Below, in pieces: positions 47,737 through 60,500 of a DNA stretch of 64,000 nt; position 1 is the first letter of the stretch; each line of letters opens with the position of its first letter. Under the pieces are notes generated by a model. That model saw nothing but the letters and a program-made list of their open reading frames with translations, was not told the DNA's origin and ran no database searches. The position numbers and the translations under genes were made by a program. Source of the DNA: Pomacea canaliculata (taxonomy: Eukaryota; Mollusca; Gastropoda; Architaenioglossa; Ampullariidae); NCBI RefSeq assembly GCF_003073045.1, contig NC_037599.1:6522247-6586246 (forward strand). The letters are read 5' to 3'.

Positions 47737-48329
47737 TAGATTTGGTGCATGTAAGCAGGATTGCACCAAGCATAGACAGAAAATTTTTTACCATTTTAAT
47801 ATGCAAACAATTTTTATTTTTAAAGTTCTGGACATAACTCAGTTTAGTGTAACACTTTATTAACGCTCAGCAGTCTCATTTTGCTCGCTGTCTAGTTTAT
47901 GTTAATTCAGACTTACTTTAACTCTGATGTTAGTTTGAAATTTGGATTCATTCTGCTGCTTTTCAGGGGCTTATATTGAGAGTAAAACAGTGTTAAAGGC
48001 TAGGTTGGGACTTTGTGCTTAATATATAGAAGGCATAAATTCTTTGTTGCACTAGAAGTCTGGTTTGAACAATTAAAGTCACCTGTATAAAACTAGGGAG
48101 ATGCTTCCCTTGTATAGATTATACCATTTTATCTAATATTAATTCATTATTTGGATAGTGTGCTTTGACTTTGTGATATTTTGACTTGTTATACTTGGTT
48201 TATGACTGCACAGGGGTATAATGCTTTAGACACATTACAGTGGCTGCTATGCTGATCAACATGGACACGGATACTATTGTTGTTTTTTTCCTTTGTTTTG
48301 ATGGATTGTGCTTATCGGACTTTATCTAC

Positions 48330-49605
48330 CATTCTTCTTCTTCTTGTTGATTCTATTCGCCCCCAGTGGAGCATAGGGCTGCAACCACACCCCACCATCG
48401 GACCCGGTTATGGGCGTCCCTTTCCAGTTGGGACGGTGTCATGCCAGCTGTCTCTGCCTCTCTGTGGACTGATCTCCTCTACGTCTGTCTGGGTCTCCCA
48501 ACCTTGCGGCTCCCCTGTGGGTTCCAGCCCAGAGCGGGTCTCGTTAAATTGTTGGCCGGCTTTCACAAGGTGTGACCGATCCATCCCCATTTCCGCTTCT
48601 TGATGTCTTGGCTGGCAGGTTTTTGGTTGGTCCTTTCCCACAGGTCTATATTTGAGATCTTCTCAGGCCAACTGATGTTGAGGATGTGGCACAGACATCT
48701 GTTGAGGAATGCCTGTATCTTGTTAGTGATGGCATTTGTCACATGCCATGTCTAAGATCCATACATAAGGACTGGCTTTACATTTGTGTTAAAGATGCGG
48801 ATCTTGGTATGTAAAGATAAAGCCTTGAAGTTCCAGATAGGTCACAGGATGTGGAATGCAAGCCTTGCTTTGTTTATTCGGCTTCTTACATCTTCATCTG
48901 TACCTCCATCTTTGCTGACTATGCTGCCAAGGTAGGTGAAATGGTCAGACCCTGTAATACATTCTCCGTGTAGTTGGAGTGGGGCTTCTTGCTTGTTGTT
49001 TACCCGCATTACCTCAGTCTTCTTGATGTTGATGGTCAGGCCAGTCATCACTGCTGCTTCTGCGATCTGAGTGAGCTTTGTCTGTGCATGTTGTTGCTTG
49101 TGGGACAACAGGCTGATGTCATCTGCAAAGTCGAGATCCTCAAGTTGCCTGGCGAAGGTCCACTGAACGCCTGTGTTGCTGTTAGAGGTTGTTCTTCTCA
49201 TCATCCAGTCTATGGCGATCAGGAAGATTGTCAGCGAGAGCATACAATCTCGCCTCACTCCAGTCCTCACTGCGAAGGGTATCAGTCAGCTTTCCCTTGT
49301 GGATCACCTAGCATGTTGAGTCCTCATACAGCTGCTGGATGATGGCAGTTAACTTTGGTGAAAATCTGTAGTGCTGCATCAGTTTCCAGATGGTTTCCCT
49401 GTTTACAGAGTCAAAAGCCTTCTCAGAATCCACAAAAGTTATGTATAGGGGCGACTGCCATTTGATGGACTATTCAATAATATTTCATAGTATAGCGAAT
49501 TGGTTTGTACATGATTTACCCTGCTGAAAGCCTGCCTGTTCTTGCCTCAGTCTCTTGTCTAGGGCATTCTTCAGTCTTTATCTGCTATTAGGCAGTTGAA
49601 ATATA
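48330..49605 (-). pseudogene. Non-LTR retrotransposon (RTE-like), 5'-truncated, decayed
   Basis: Read on the minus strand from about 49,605: LRQEQAGFQQGKSCTNQF (reverse-transcriptase block), FADDISLLSHKQQ (catalytic FADD, about 49,120), [51 protein letters not shown] and [14 protein letters not shown]. The 3' end near 48,332 has an AAG-type simple tail. Stops (for example TAG in YGS*TW) and frame changes make it dead. The endonuclease domain is missing. The order of motifs fits RTE-type LINEs; exact clade not certain. Confidence 0.88.
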
Positions 49606-49944
49606 TCAGTTTTATGTGCACCATCTTCTAGCACAAAATAAAGACTTGAAAACTTTTGAAAGCATTTTAATTCCTATATTTGTGTATTTTGTTTTGCAGG
49701 TGAGAGTTAGGAAAGATAAGCCACAAGACATGTAGGTTAGAAGCAAGAGAGAGAGAAGAGGTAGAGTGAGAGAGGAGTGTCGACATGGTGATGATGATGA
49801 CGAGTTATATATATCAAGCAAACAGAACTTGACGCTAATAAAAAGAAAGCATCTCAGCAGAAGAGATATTAACAGTTCTTCATTGTCAGAGTCACAGCCA
49901 ACCTGCAGATTTTCTGGTGGCTGCTGCACACAAGATCAGCCAAG
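49606..49944 (+). promoter_or_regulatory. Region between retrotransposon relic and RB1CC1 start codon
   Basis: Only about 340 bases separate the decayed LINE from the RB1CC1 initiator codon. The stretch 49,690-49,944 is purine-rich with GATGATGATGACG and should hold 5' UTR sequence. No TATA box at a convincing distance. The main promoter may lie here or before the LINE with a spliced leader. Confidence 0.35.
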
Positions 49945-51540
49945 ATGTTGTATGTTTTTCTTGTGGATACGGGCACCATGTACACCTTTGACATGAAGCT
50001 GACAATGGAACCGTAAGTGTGCTCCTAGTTTTCGATGCAGACCTTTTCAGAAGTGTTTTCATCTTGTCCTTCATCTTTTGTTTTGGCAACTTGGCTGTTG
50101 GGGACTGTAAAGTAGTAGAAATTACTTAGGAGATATTTGTCTTTTTTTATAAACAGCTAATTATCAAAGAAACAGTATAACATTTGAAGACAAAGAGAAG
50201 TTTAATCCTAAAGAATATTGCCCACCTTCCCCATCAGGACAGCAGTACAGTGTGTAAGACAGAAACTAGTAGCCACTATAAATTTCCCATGCTACAGTTT
50301 GCCACTTATAGTTTTATAATTGCTAAACACGCATTATTGCGTTACATTTGGATTAGTTTATATGCATGAATCAAAGCTTACAAGTATTTTTGGAAATTTT
50401 GTGTGTGTAGCAGTTTGAGCATTTCACAAGTAATATGGCTTTTGAGTATTTGACAATGTTCCATAAAAAGGATATAGCCTTATATTAATTTCATAAAATG
50501 CAGATGTAATTGAAAGTTGAATGAGAGTATAGAAGTTTATTTAACATGATGTACTGAACTTTGAAAGAACAAACTGTTTTGGTAGTTGTTAAAAACATAA
50601 GCAGTTATTTTGTCATTCTTCACTTGAGCGCTACAAAGTTCCTAAAGTGTTCTCTTATTTCAGTGTTCTGAAGCTGAAGGATGTGATAGCCAAGATTTGC
50701 CGAATACCAGTCGATAAGCAGGTTCTGCTCATCAGTGGAGGGGAGCCCCTTTCCCCTGAAAAACTTGTATGCAGCTACAGCGCAGGAACTGTGAGCAATG
50801 CCAGCCTTTTATTCATTATCAAGAATTTGAATGTGACAGTCTGAGAATAAATGTGGGAATGCATTGTAAAATTTGCAGACAACATGCTGCCATAAACTTT
50901 AAAAGATCTGATATGATGTTCAAGGAGAGGGTTGGATAGTTTCTCATGATGGAGTGACAGTACAGTTGTCTCATTCTTGGTAAGATGTAGAATACCATCA
51001 GTTTCAGAAAACACCATCATATTTCTTTACCGCTGGTACTTAGCAGTCAAACAGTTCTTTGGCAAGAGAGGAACTATGAGTACCTGAGAACTACTGTTGA
51101 CTCCAAAATTACCTTTTTCTTAATTGTAAAAACTGCCTCTAGTAAAACACATTTTATCAGATGTCTGTGCTCTGAAAACTGAGCTTCTTTGAGTCAGTGC
51201 AAAATTAAAAGTGACTTTACTGTTACTTTATTGAATTACAGATCATAATCTCTTAATGTAGTTTCCTGAAACTTGTTTCTCAACAGCAGAATTAAAGCTT
51301 GATAAAGTAGTCTGATCTTATCAGAAGGTTGTAAGAAATTGGCTAACTTGGTCCCGCACAGTAAACCACTTTTGACCTTTGAACCTGTGCCTGAACTTAA
51401 TTTGTAATCTCATGTTATGTTTGAGCATAATTGCATATAAGATTTGGGTATTTTGCAGGACACCAATCCAATCTTTTTATTCGGCAAGAGCACCATTGAG
51501 GGCATATCGCCACCCTCCCCAAGCATCTACCATGGATTGG
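49945..51540 (+). CDS. RB1CC1: RB1CC1: N-terminal ubiquitin-like exons
   Basis: Exons 49945-50012, 50664-50790 and 51459-51540. MLYVFLVDTGTMYTF starts like vertebrate MKLYVFLVNTGTTLTF, then LKDVIAKICRIPVDKQVLLI, GGEPLSPEKLVCSYSAGT and DTNPIFLFGK. The second exon ends at ACT|GTGAGC (50791), phase 0. Ignoring that donor, the frame runs to a stop at 50841-50843. Confidence 0.92.
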
Positions 51541-54500
51541 GTAAGGCATTCAGACTTATGGCTTATGGGTAGAATCCTCCACTGTTTTGGTTTTATTATA
51601 TCTGAATTATTGCTTCAATATGTATATACGAATGCTGCAGTGAATGAGACCCGGTTAGTGTTTTTTTTTTATTTATTTTTTTAACTCAAGCTTGTAACCT
51701 GCTTTTCTTCTGCCCATCTTAGTGTTTGCATTTGTTGCAATGTGTAGTGAGTCCTGTATACTGCATTGTGTAATGAGTGAGTCCTGTGTACTGCTTTTAT
51801 GGCTTGCTTTTACCCCTCCCTGTTGTTCCTTTCACTTTTAGTTGCATTGCAAGGCGTAGTTGTTTCAAGGGCTTCGGAGAAGATCACATTAATTTACGCA
51901 GTTCAGATATTATTTCTGGGTAATTGGATGGCAGTGGAGAGAAACCTAGCACTGTTTGTCAGAGGTATAACATTTTGGGAACGATTTGAAGGAGGAGATC
52001 ACTGATGGAGGTTTATTTGCTGTTGGCTGTATGTACAGCACATAAGGAGGACGCCATCTTGCAAAAAGATTGGGAAGTGTACACTTGGCAGAACATATTT
52101 GATTACAAGATGCATGTGTTGATGAAACAACCAGTGGAATTTCAAGCTGCAGGTCAGAAAACATAGGGAGTTTTTTTTTTGTGGTCTTTTTCTCACTCTT
52201 ATTTTTTTATGGCTTTTGTTGATTTAACATGTATCTTTGGTTTTCTGGGTCATATCATTTGTACCATTTCATTGCTTGCATATATTTCTATTTCTAACTA
52301 AAAAAACCACATTTTCTGAAGGAATGCTTTTATGGATGGACCGTGGTCACATATATACTGAGATGGTTTTTATTATAGAGGTAGAATGAGATTTTTTACT
52401 TGTGTGTGTCTTATCTTATCACTGCAGTTCTGTAACCACTTACTGTAAAACTAATAGACGTTATGGCCTGGCAGGAAGTATCGGGGATTCAACTCTAGCT
52501 CTCTTGACCATGGTGATGTACCTTTGGAGTCACAGCAAAAATCTGTTCAAAATGGCTACAGTATGACTACTTATGAAGCATGCTCCATCATCCAGGGATT
52601 ATTTTTATATTTCTTTTAGTTTTCTTTTTAAGTGAGTCTGTTAAACAGAAGATGCAGCCATGCACATTAAAGCATCATCATAAGATATCTTTTTGTCAAT
52701 TACTCAAGAATAATAAAGCAGAGTTTTGAAACAAAGAGCAAAAGTTAAGAATGATATTTTAAGCAAATTATTTGAATTTGTTCAGTTCATCTCAATAGGT
52801 ATCTTTCTTTGTGGGATCTAGCTGATTTATTTTTTTAAGCCATTTTTATATACACCCTGGAATAAGATAAAACCAAGTTTTAAGCAAATTATCTATATGT
52901 TGTTTTGAAGAATGGTGTGATGCTGACAAGGAAAAATTTAAATTTAAATTGCCTTGCATAATGAAGTGGCCTGTAATAATACTATATTTGTAATATTATA
53001 ATAATATATTTGTTACAATGTTGTTCATGGACATTTATGACTGGGATCATAAATGATACAGCTTCTGAATTTAGTGCTACATACAGGCTTATAACATATA
53101 TTCTCATTATCATGTTGCTGTGTCATATCTTGGTGGGTTTGTTTGGTTGCAACACACCTTTGATCTTTATAGGATTTATTATACATGATGGTCCTTGAAT
53201 GTCAGGGTCATTGGTTATGTATCTGCTGGGGGTGCAGAAGAATGTTTTACCGTTTCAGACAACTAGTAGGATGCTCTGTGCATCACTTTAATGCAAGAAA
53301 TAGCTTTATTTGTTTTTGTGCTTTGATATTTTTCATTTCAGCTCAGTTTTACAATAAGTAGTGGAGGTATATATATATTTATGGTGCAGGAGTAGCTAAT
53401 GTATATATGTCTATTTACAGCAGAAGCTAGGGAAATATAGTTGTTGTTGAAGTGTTGCAGAGCACTTACGGCTCTTTTTTCTTTTACTGTCTAAATGATA
53501 GCTCAGTTTTAGTTTTATTTATTAACTTTTCATTGAAATAATTATTTTTCAGAAATGGACCTTAACAGTCAGGTTGAAGGGTCTCTTATCATGCCTGCTA
53601 CCTTTGACACAGTGGTTTCTCGGACTCAGTTGGCAATGGTAGCGTATCTGTATCTTTGGGGCTCTCTGTGTGTGTTTTTGTTAGAATGTACAGTATATCA
53701 AATAAGGTTCACACAGGGCTGTGTTGTGTGTTCTTGTTAGAATGTGCTGTGTATTGAAAAAGGTCTACACAAGACTGTGCTCTGTGCTTTACATGCACAA
53801 CATTTGTAAAGTGAACTTTAGAGATTATACGCAGATACAAAATCCATAAGCACATGGATGGATATTTGATTTTTTTTTTAAACACTCTCTGAAGCACACA
53901 CTTGTTCTGTGTCTTTATATGCTAGGTGTTGTTGTGTATATTGGTGCATTTCCAGAAACATGTTGACTTCTTGAGCATGTACACATACTTGTATACTGTA
54001 TATTTTTTTGAAAGAATACCATAATGTAAAGAATATGTTTATATTGTTTTTACAGCAAATTTATGAAGTAGATACAGAAGAGCTGAAGGCCTGTGAAAGA
54101 ATGGTTCTTGACCAGCATCTGCAGCAGCAGGGATGGGCAGCTGTGGTGGCCAACCTAGAAGATCTTGTGAAGTAGGCAGTTTCAGATTTATATCTTAACC
54201 CCTGCAACATATGTATTCGCTGAAATTAAGGATTGTTTGGGTGTGTTAAAATAAAGATTGCACCATATATGTTGTTACCTACACACAGGTGTAAGAGCAA
54301 TAACTTGTGTCCAGTTTTACCTGTGCTGTACATATCTGAATGTGTGTGTGTAAGAGAGTAAGAGGAAGTGTATCTGACAATTGTGTCATATGAGGGGGTT
54401 AAGCATGAGTATAACTGCCTGAGTAATCTCTTCAGTTTATTATGTATATTTTTCTCAGTTGACTGTGGGAGCTCCCAGCAACGAAGGAAAATTTCTATCT

Positions 54501-57500
54501 CTGTTGCAACCAGACATAGACAATAAAGATGTATTGTATTGTATCTCGCATAACTTTCCTACTTTTAGTATTTGGGAGTTCAGTAAAACCTCCTTAGGAA
54601 GACCTTCCCGATTATGAGCCCCTCTTAGTTACAACCCCATATTTTTTCAAGGATGAATTTTGCTATATAAACATCATCTCCATTATGACTACCTTCTCAA
54701 ATTGACTTACAACTGACAGTTTGTGCTCTATTACGACTTTTTTGTGTGTGCAAAAGTTGCATGTTCAGTAAAATTAAGTACATTTTAAAGTCTGGTTGGC
54801 TTACCCTATTTTATGATTTTCTGAAGAAATAACGTAAAATAAGTACATTTAAGTAAAAGACTGCTTGTTCTATGGATCATCTGTCATTTCAACCCAAATC
54901 ATATCACTGGCCATGGCTACCATATTGCCTTGACACCGAAAGTCAAATCCATCCAGGTTCGAAAGATGAGTCAATCTCCAATGACAGGGTTATTTATTAA
55001 CATCAGATATTACCAACAGACCCATACGTTGTTCAAACAAGTTCAGCTATCATATTTCTGAACAAAACCACATTTAGAGAAAAAGTCACACAGTGGTGCC
55101 CAATGTGATTAAAAAATGTTTTTAAAATGTTTATTCTTTATTATTCTTTAGTTTGGTGGTTCAATATTCAGCGTATGTGTAAACATTCGGTTAATATTAA
55201 AAAGGTGTTAAAAATGCCTTGGGCATTTGTTTAGCCTGAACCTGGTCGATTTAACTTTCAGTTTGGTACATATTATCTTATATAGGACATACGGTCATGG
55301 CGAGGTCGATTCGATTCGGTTGGAAGGTCAATATAATGGGGGGGATGATGGTTTTGGTTATATAGCAAACAGGGATAGAATTTTCATGGTTTGTGACTAA
55401 AATACATTTAAATTATGTCTAGGATTTAATTAAGATTTTAATATAGGAGTAAATGTCTGTTGTCCAGGATCAAGAGTTAGATATATATGAATGGTAGTTA
55501 GATTTTTCTTGGAAGATTTTTTTCCTGAAAATAGGCCCATTATATGAAGAAACCTTTTGATGGTCTTTTTTGTACAGTGCATACTTTCACCGTGCCAGCC
55601 TCTTTCAAAAAGAATTCAAAGAGTTTCTTCAAGAACGAGACGATGTACTTGCTCTGCTGAGGAGGTAGGAAGTAGTTTACACACACACGCATATTATTTA
55701 TAGTTTGTAGATGTGTGTGTAAGAGATATTTTTCTTATTAGAATATGGCAGAATTTTACTTGTAGTTATTATGTGCCATCTTTTATTGTATGCAGGCCCT
55801 TTCTTAAGTGGAAGGGCTCCATTGTATAGTAAATGTATAACAACTTGGTAACCACTCAGCAACAGGGTAGATTGGGGTGGTAGTTGAATAGTCTTCCACT
55901 CATAACAACAACTCAAGTCATTGAGTTCCGATGTTCTTGTTCTGGCCAATGATTCCGGCAAGAGTGAAACAGCCTCTGATCTCTCTACTTGATGGGGTGT
56001 AGCTTCCACCTCAGATTTCTCCTGACTCCCCATTCCTCCCTGTGACCTGACCTTGTTCACCCACGGACATGTATAGGTGGATTGCTGTCTGCCGAGGCCA
56101 AAGCTTAGCCTCTTGCGAAGTTCTCCACTGTCACTCTCGGTGAGCCTAAGCAATGAATGTGACTAAACCGGAAGCTTTGTACACGCCTGCCTCATTTTAG
56201 TAGTTAACTGGAAGAGATCATCTGCCAGCAGTCCAATTATACAAGTTTGTGGCTCACCTTGCTCTTTACTTTTCTGGTAAGTACCCCAGGCCCCCTCCTC
56301 AGTTGTTTGGCAGCCCCCATCCATATATATCTTCCTCTGTGTGAGCCATCTGTCAGCAAGTTGCTGGGCGTTCAGGTGCCTTCGACTACTTGGGATGTCA
56401 TCCGTCACATGCATGTGTATTTTTTCTGTGTGTGTGGGTATGTCAGCGTGTGTGTCTCTGTGTGTGAGGCCCAATCCAATCACATTCTACTATATATATG
56501 TTAAATGGTAAAATTATGTCATGCAGAATTCCGGAAGTGCTCCTGTTGCTGGAAAGAATTCCTGTGTTACCCTGTCTTGAGTGTCCCCATCAGAGTATAA
56601 GCAGCAGCCATGATGTGGGTGGCAAACATGGCAGTCTCTCTATTGTGTCACTTAACCTCTACACCTGGATTAACGCACAGGTATAATTGGATCAAGGTTT
56701 CCACAGAGACATAGCAATGCTTAGCTCAAAATTTGAAACTGCTCTTACATTATTATTTCTCAGTTACAATAAAACAGGAAAGAGTGTATTTATTTTGTTG
56801 AATCTTATGTTATATTCCCACCCTGCTTTATGAATAATCTATATAAATTATTATGATCTGTTTCAGTTTTTAATGTTATGCATCAGGATACCATCAGCCT
56901 TTCATTAGAAAAGCATATCAGAGATAGAGTGGATTTAGAGATTTATTTTTGTTTCAGGATGGAAATAATCGACTTGAAGATGTGATAAAGAACTTGACAG
57001 AAGGCACTGAGCTTGTTAGTAGAATCTGTATTTTCACTGTAATTAGTGTTCATTTTGGTTGTTTTAAAAATCTAGATCCAAATTTATTTTATAATGTTGA
57101 TCATATGATGAAGAACAGATTAAAATAATAGAATGTAAAGGCTTTCATTATGTATTGACTTTTAATTTGTTTGAGGGAGGGGGCAGTATTGGGGGCAGGG
57201 GAATTTATCACCAGAGATGTAGACCTACAAGATTTCTAAATAAATTTTGCCAGAATGTGGCAAGCCATTCTTTTACTTTTGCAGAAATACAACTAAAAAT
57301 GAAGATGTAAAAATGACCAGAATTGAACAAGTTTGGGTTTAGATAAATGGCATCATGCGGAGGAAAATATTGTAGTCAGTAGTGGATTTTATTCTGATTC
57401 TTTTGCCCCTCCCCAGATGACATCAGGACTGGAGGAGAAGGTGAGCAGGGAGCTGCAGGAAGTGGGTGACTTCATCCGACCCATGGACATGAAGGATGTC

Positions 57501-60500
57501 AAGGGACTAGAGGAGCGACTGTACGGCCTGGACCAGCTTATGTGCACTGCTGGCAAGCTGGTTGATGAGCAGCGGCACATGGCCCAGGTGAGAGCTTGCA
57601 TCAGTACATACAAGTAGCTGGCTCATTTAAAATAAAAAACAGGTTCTGGCATTTTGCAAGCTTATCTATCAGAACATGCCTGGCAGGCATTGGTGTGTTA
57701 TGCCATGGCAAACCACAGATTTCGTCTTCAGGAGTGAGAGAGTGGATGTTGTATCAAAAGTTAGCTCTTTAAACATTTGCTATGTCTGTAGAAAGTATAA
57801 AGCAGTCAAATGAATCATAGTGGATGCTATAGGCATCCGCTACATTTCATTTGGCTGCCCCTCTTATGTGACCAGTGATGACCTCTGAACCCATGATTTG
57901 TGATCCTTACTGTCTTGATGACAGGCATGTTATTGCTGTTGTATCACGCATCCTGATTTGAAAACATACAAGTTTAGTGCTAAAGCACTTAACTATTTAG
58001 AAACACATGGCAATGACAGCTGTGTAAATACAAGAAATTAAAAAAGGATGAAGTAAATGCTTCATGTGAGAAGTCTTTATAGAGGAGTACAGTCAAATCT
58101 CCCTACTATGCCACCTACCGGGACCGAGCAAAAGTGGCATAGTAGCGAGAGTGGCATAGTAGAGAGGGTTCGTAAAAACGGCTTTATTTGTTCAAGTTAC
58201 CCGTCAGTCCAAAGCAGGGGTGGGCAATTAATTTTCCCAAGGGGCCGCATGAGAAATTGGGATGGTTTTAGAGGGCCGGACTAATATAGTTAACTCAGTT
58301 TTACCTAATACTGTATGTATAGTATATATACTGGCGGGCGGGCCGGTCAGAGACAGGAGGCCTTTGCCCAGGTCTGGTCCAAAGCTCTCAAGAATCGTCG
58401 GCTTCTCTAGCTGTCTCCTCTCATTCTCCCCCTCACCTCTTCATCCTCCACCCCTCCCAACCACATCCGCGCACCTGCATCCTGTCGCTAGTCGACCCCC
58501 TCACACCTTCCCTCTGTCACGTGGCTGTCACCCGGCCAGCGACCACCACCCCCCCACATTGCCAGCCTCCACCCTCCCTGTGTGCGTGCTAGGTTCCATC
58601 CACCTAACTGTAATGTCCCACACTACCATAGAGTATGATAATCGAGCTCTGCGCGGAATTTCACAACTTGTGTCTTTTAACAGTCACAAAAAAAGTGGCA
58701 TAGTAGCGAGAGTAGGGGTGGCATAGTAAATTTTTTTTTACATTGAATTTATAGTCGGGACCGAGCAAAAGTGGCATAATATCGAGAGTGGCATAGTAGA
58801 GGGGTGGCATAGTAGGGAGATTTGACTGTAGATGTAAACAGTCACAGATTCAGCTTGCTTCTAGACCTAGAATGCTTTGTCCAGTTTTTGCCATTACTTG
58901 AGTAAAAGTTATGTGCCATTTGAGTGTCACATTAGACTGTATTATGTACGGCTGCTAAAATGTCGACGATGCTCATGTCAAGAACCTCTTGATAGCTAAA
59001 TACTTTGTGTGTTTGGCTCATTTAGGGCTTTGTCCAAAACCAAACAAGGGTATCAGACCTGAAAGATCACAGCATCCTCCCTGACCTGTGCTCCTCACAC
59101 AAACGACAGCTCATACAGATGCTGAACAACCACAAGCGTCTGCATGATATCAAACGCAAATGCAGTGCAGCCAAGGAAGAACTGTCGGCAAATCTGCATA
59201 CCAGACTGAGGTCTGGTTTTTTTTTTTTTAATATATATATACTTCAACTTTGATGTACAACTTGTTTGTTTTGTTTAACTCAATAAGGTCACCTTTTCAG
59301 ACAAGATGTCTCTATTAGCTGCCACATTTTGGCTTTTTGCAAAAACATTACACAAAAATAATTATATATCACAGAAATATAATTTTGAATTAGTTTAAAT
59401 ATCATGTTTAGCAGAAATGAACTGTTTTCCCTTTAGGAAGTGGTTAGTTTTGATTTTTAATTAATTCACATGTATCAGCATACCTGAATTCCTTTCAGAT
59501 TCGTATTTCAAAAATATAGCCACAGTGAAAACTTGGTAAATAAGTAAAAATGTTCCAGTTATTAATACACACATTTTCTTTTCATACTAATGTAAAAACA
59601 CATCATCCAGATTCAGGTAATTCACAAGATACATAGAAATTTTGCTGATTTTGCCAACCAGTTTGGCGGAAAACTAGGGGGGACATATTCTATCACATTT
59701 TGCTCCCTATACCACAAAGAATTTAAATTTGAAAAAGATAGGATGTCCTGTGGTGCGAACTAAGGAAAGTAACTTGTAGAGAAATGATTCAGCATTACTA
59801 TTTTTTGTTCCTTTACCCTTAACCATTTGTGAATTAAAAATAATAAAAGCACTTTACATATGTGTAAAGCTTGTCTTCTTAAACAAAGCGAACTGCAGCT
59901 TAAACAACTGCAGCTTGTCGGTGCAACCTCAATGTTAAAGAGATAGTAATAATAGTATGTTGCATATCCCAGATAGCAGATCTTGCACAGGAAATATTTT
60001 ATTTTGGTGAAGCTGGAGACAGAACTTTTTTTTTCTAAACCTTTTTTCTGTTTGTGCTCCCTTGTGGCTCATGCAGACTTGCTGCTTAGAAAAGCTTCGT
60101 ATAATCACAAATTTATGCTGCAGGTGGGTAATGTTTGTACAACGCTCTGTCAATGCCATGGACAACAAGCTCTGGCTTTACCATAATAATTTGGATCGCA
60201 TCAAAGGCAGGACAAATCTGCTGAAACAGGTAGAGACATCACCACAGACGTATGCTGCCATGGTGGCCGAAGTGGCACGCAGGCGAATTTTTGTGCGTCA
60301 TTACCTCAGGGTGAGTTGAGACCTGCAGCCTGTGTGTGTGTGGGTGGGTGGGTGGGTACATGTACGTTTGAATAAGATGGTTAAAGGGGTAAAGTAGACA
60401 AATCAGTAGATGCGTGGATATTTGTGAAGGAAATTTAGTCATAGTGTATGTTTGCAAAGTCAGGAAGTCCCTATATTATAATCCATATTAATTTATTGCA

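Larger units (their letters stand above)
57588..59025 (+). other. RB1CC1 intron with nested transposons
   Basis: Intron between exons 57417-57587 and 59026-59210. It holds a possible short-repeat remnant (GGCATTGGTGTGTTATGCCA, 57,686), an imperfect 10-bp-stem hairpin around 57,819-57,842 and the nested pogo-like/hAT-like pair at 58,090-58,828. Nothing else recognised. Confidence 0.6.

Noticed and set aside
48277..49342. Plus-strand open frames of 108 and 122 codons
   Set aside because: Antisense of the LINE fragment, whose minus strand carries the FADD motif and other reverse-transcriptase blocks.
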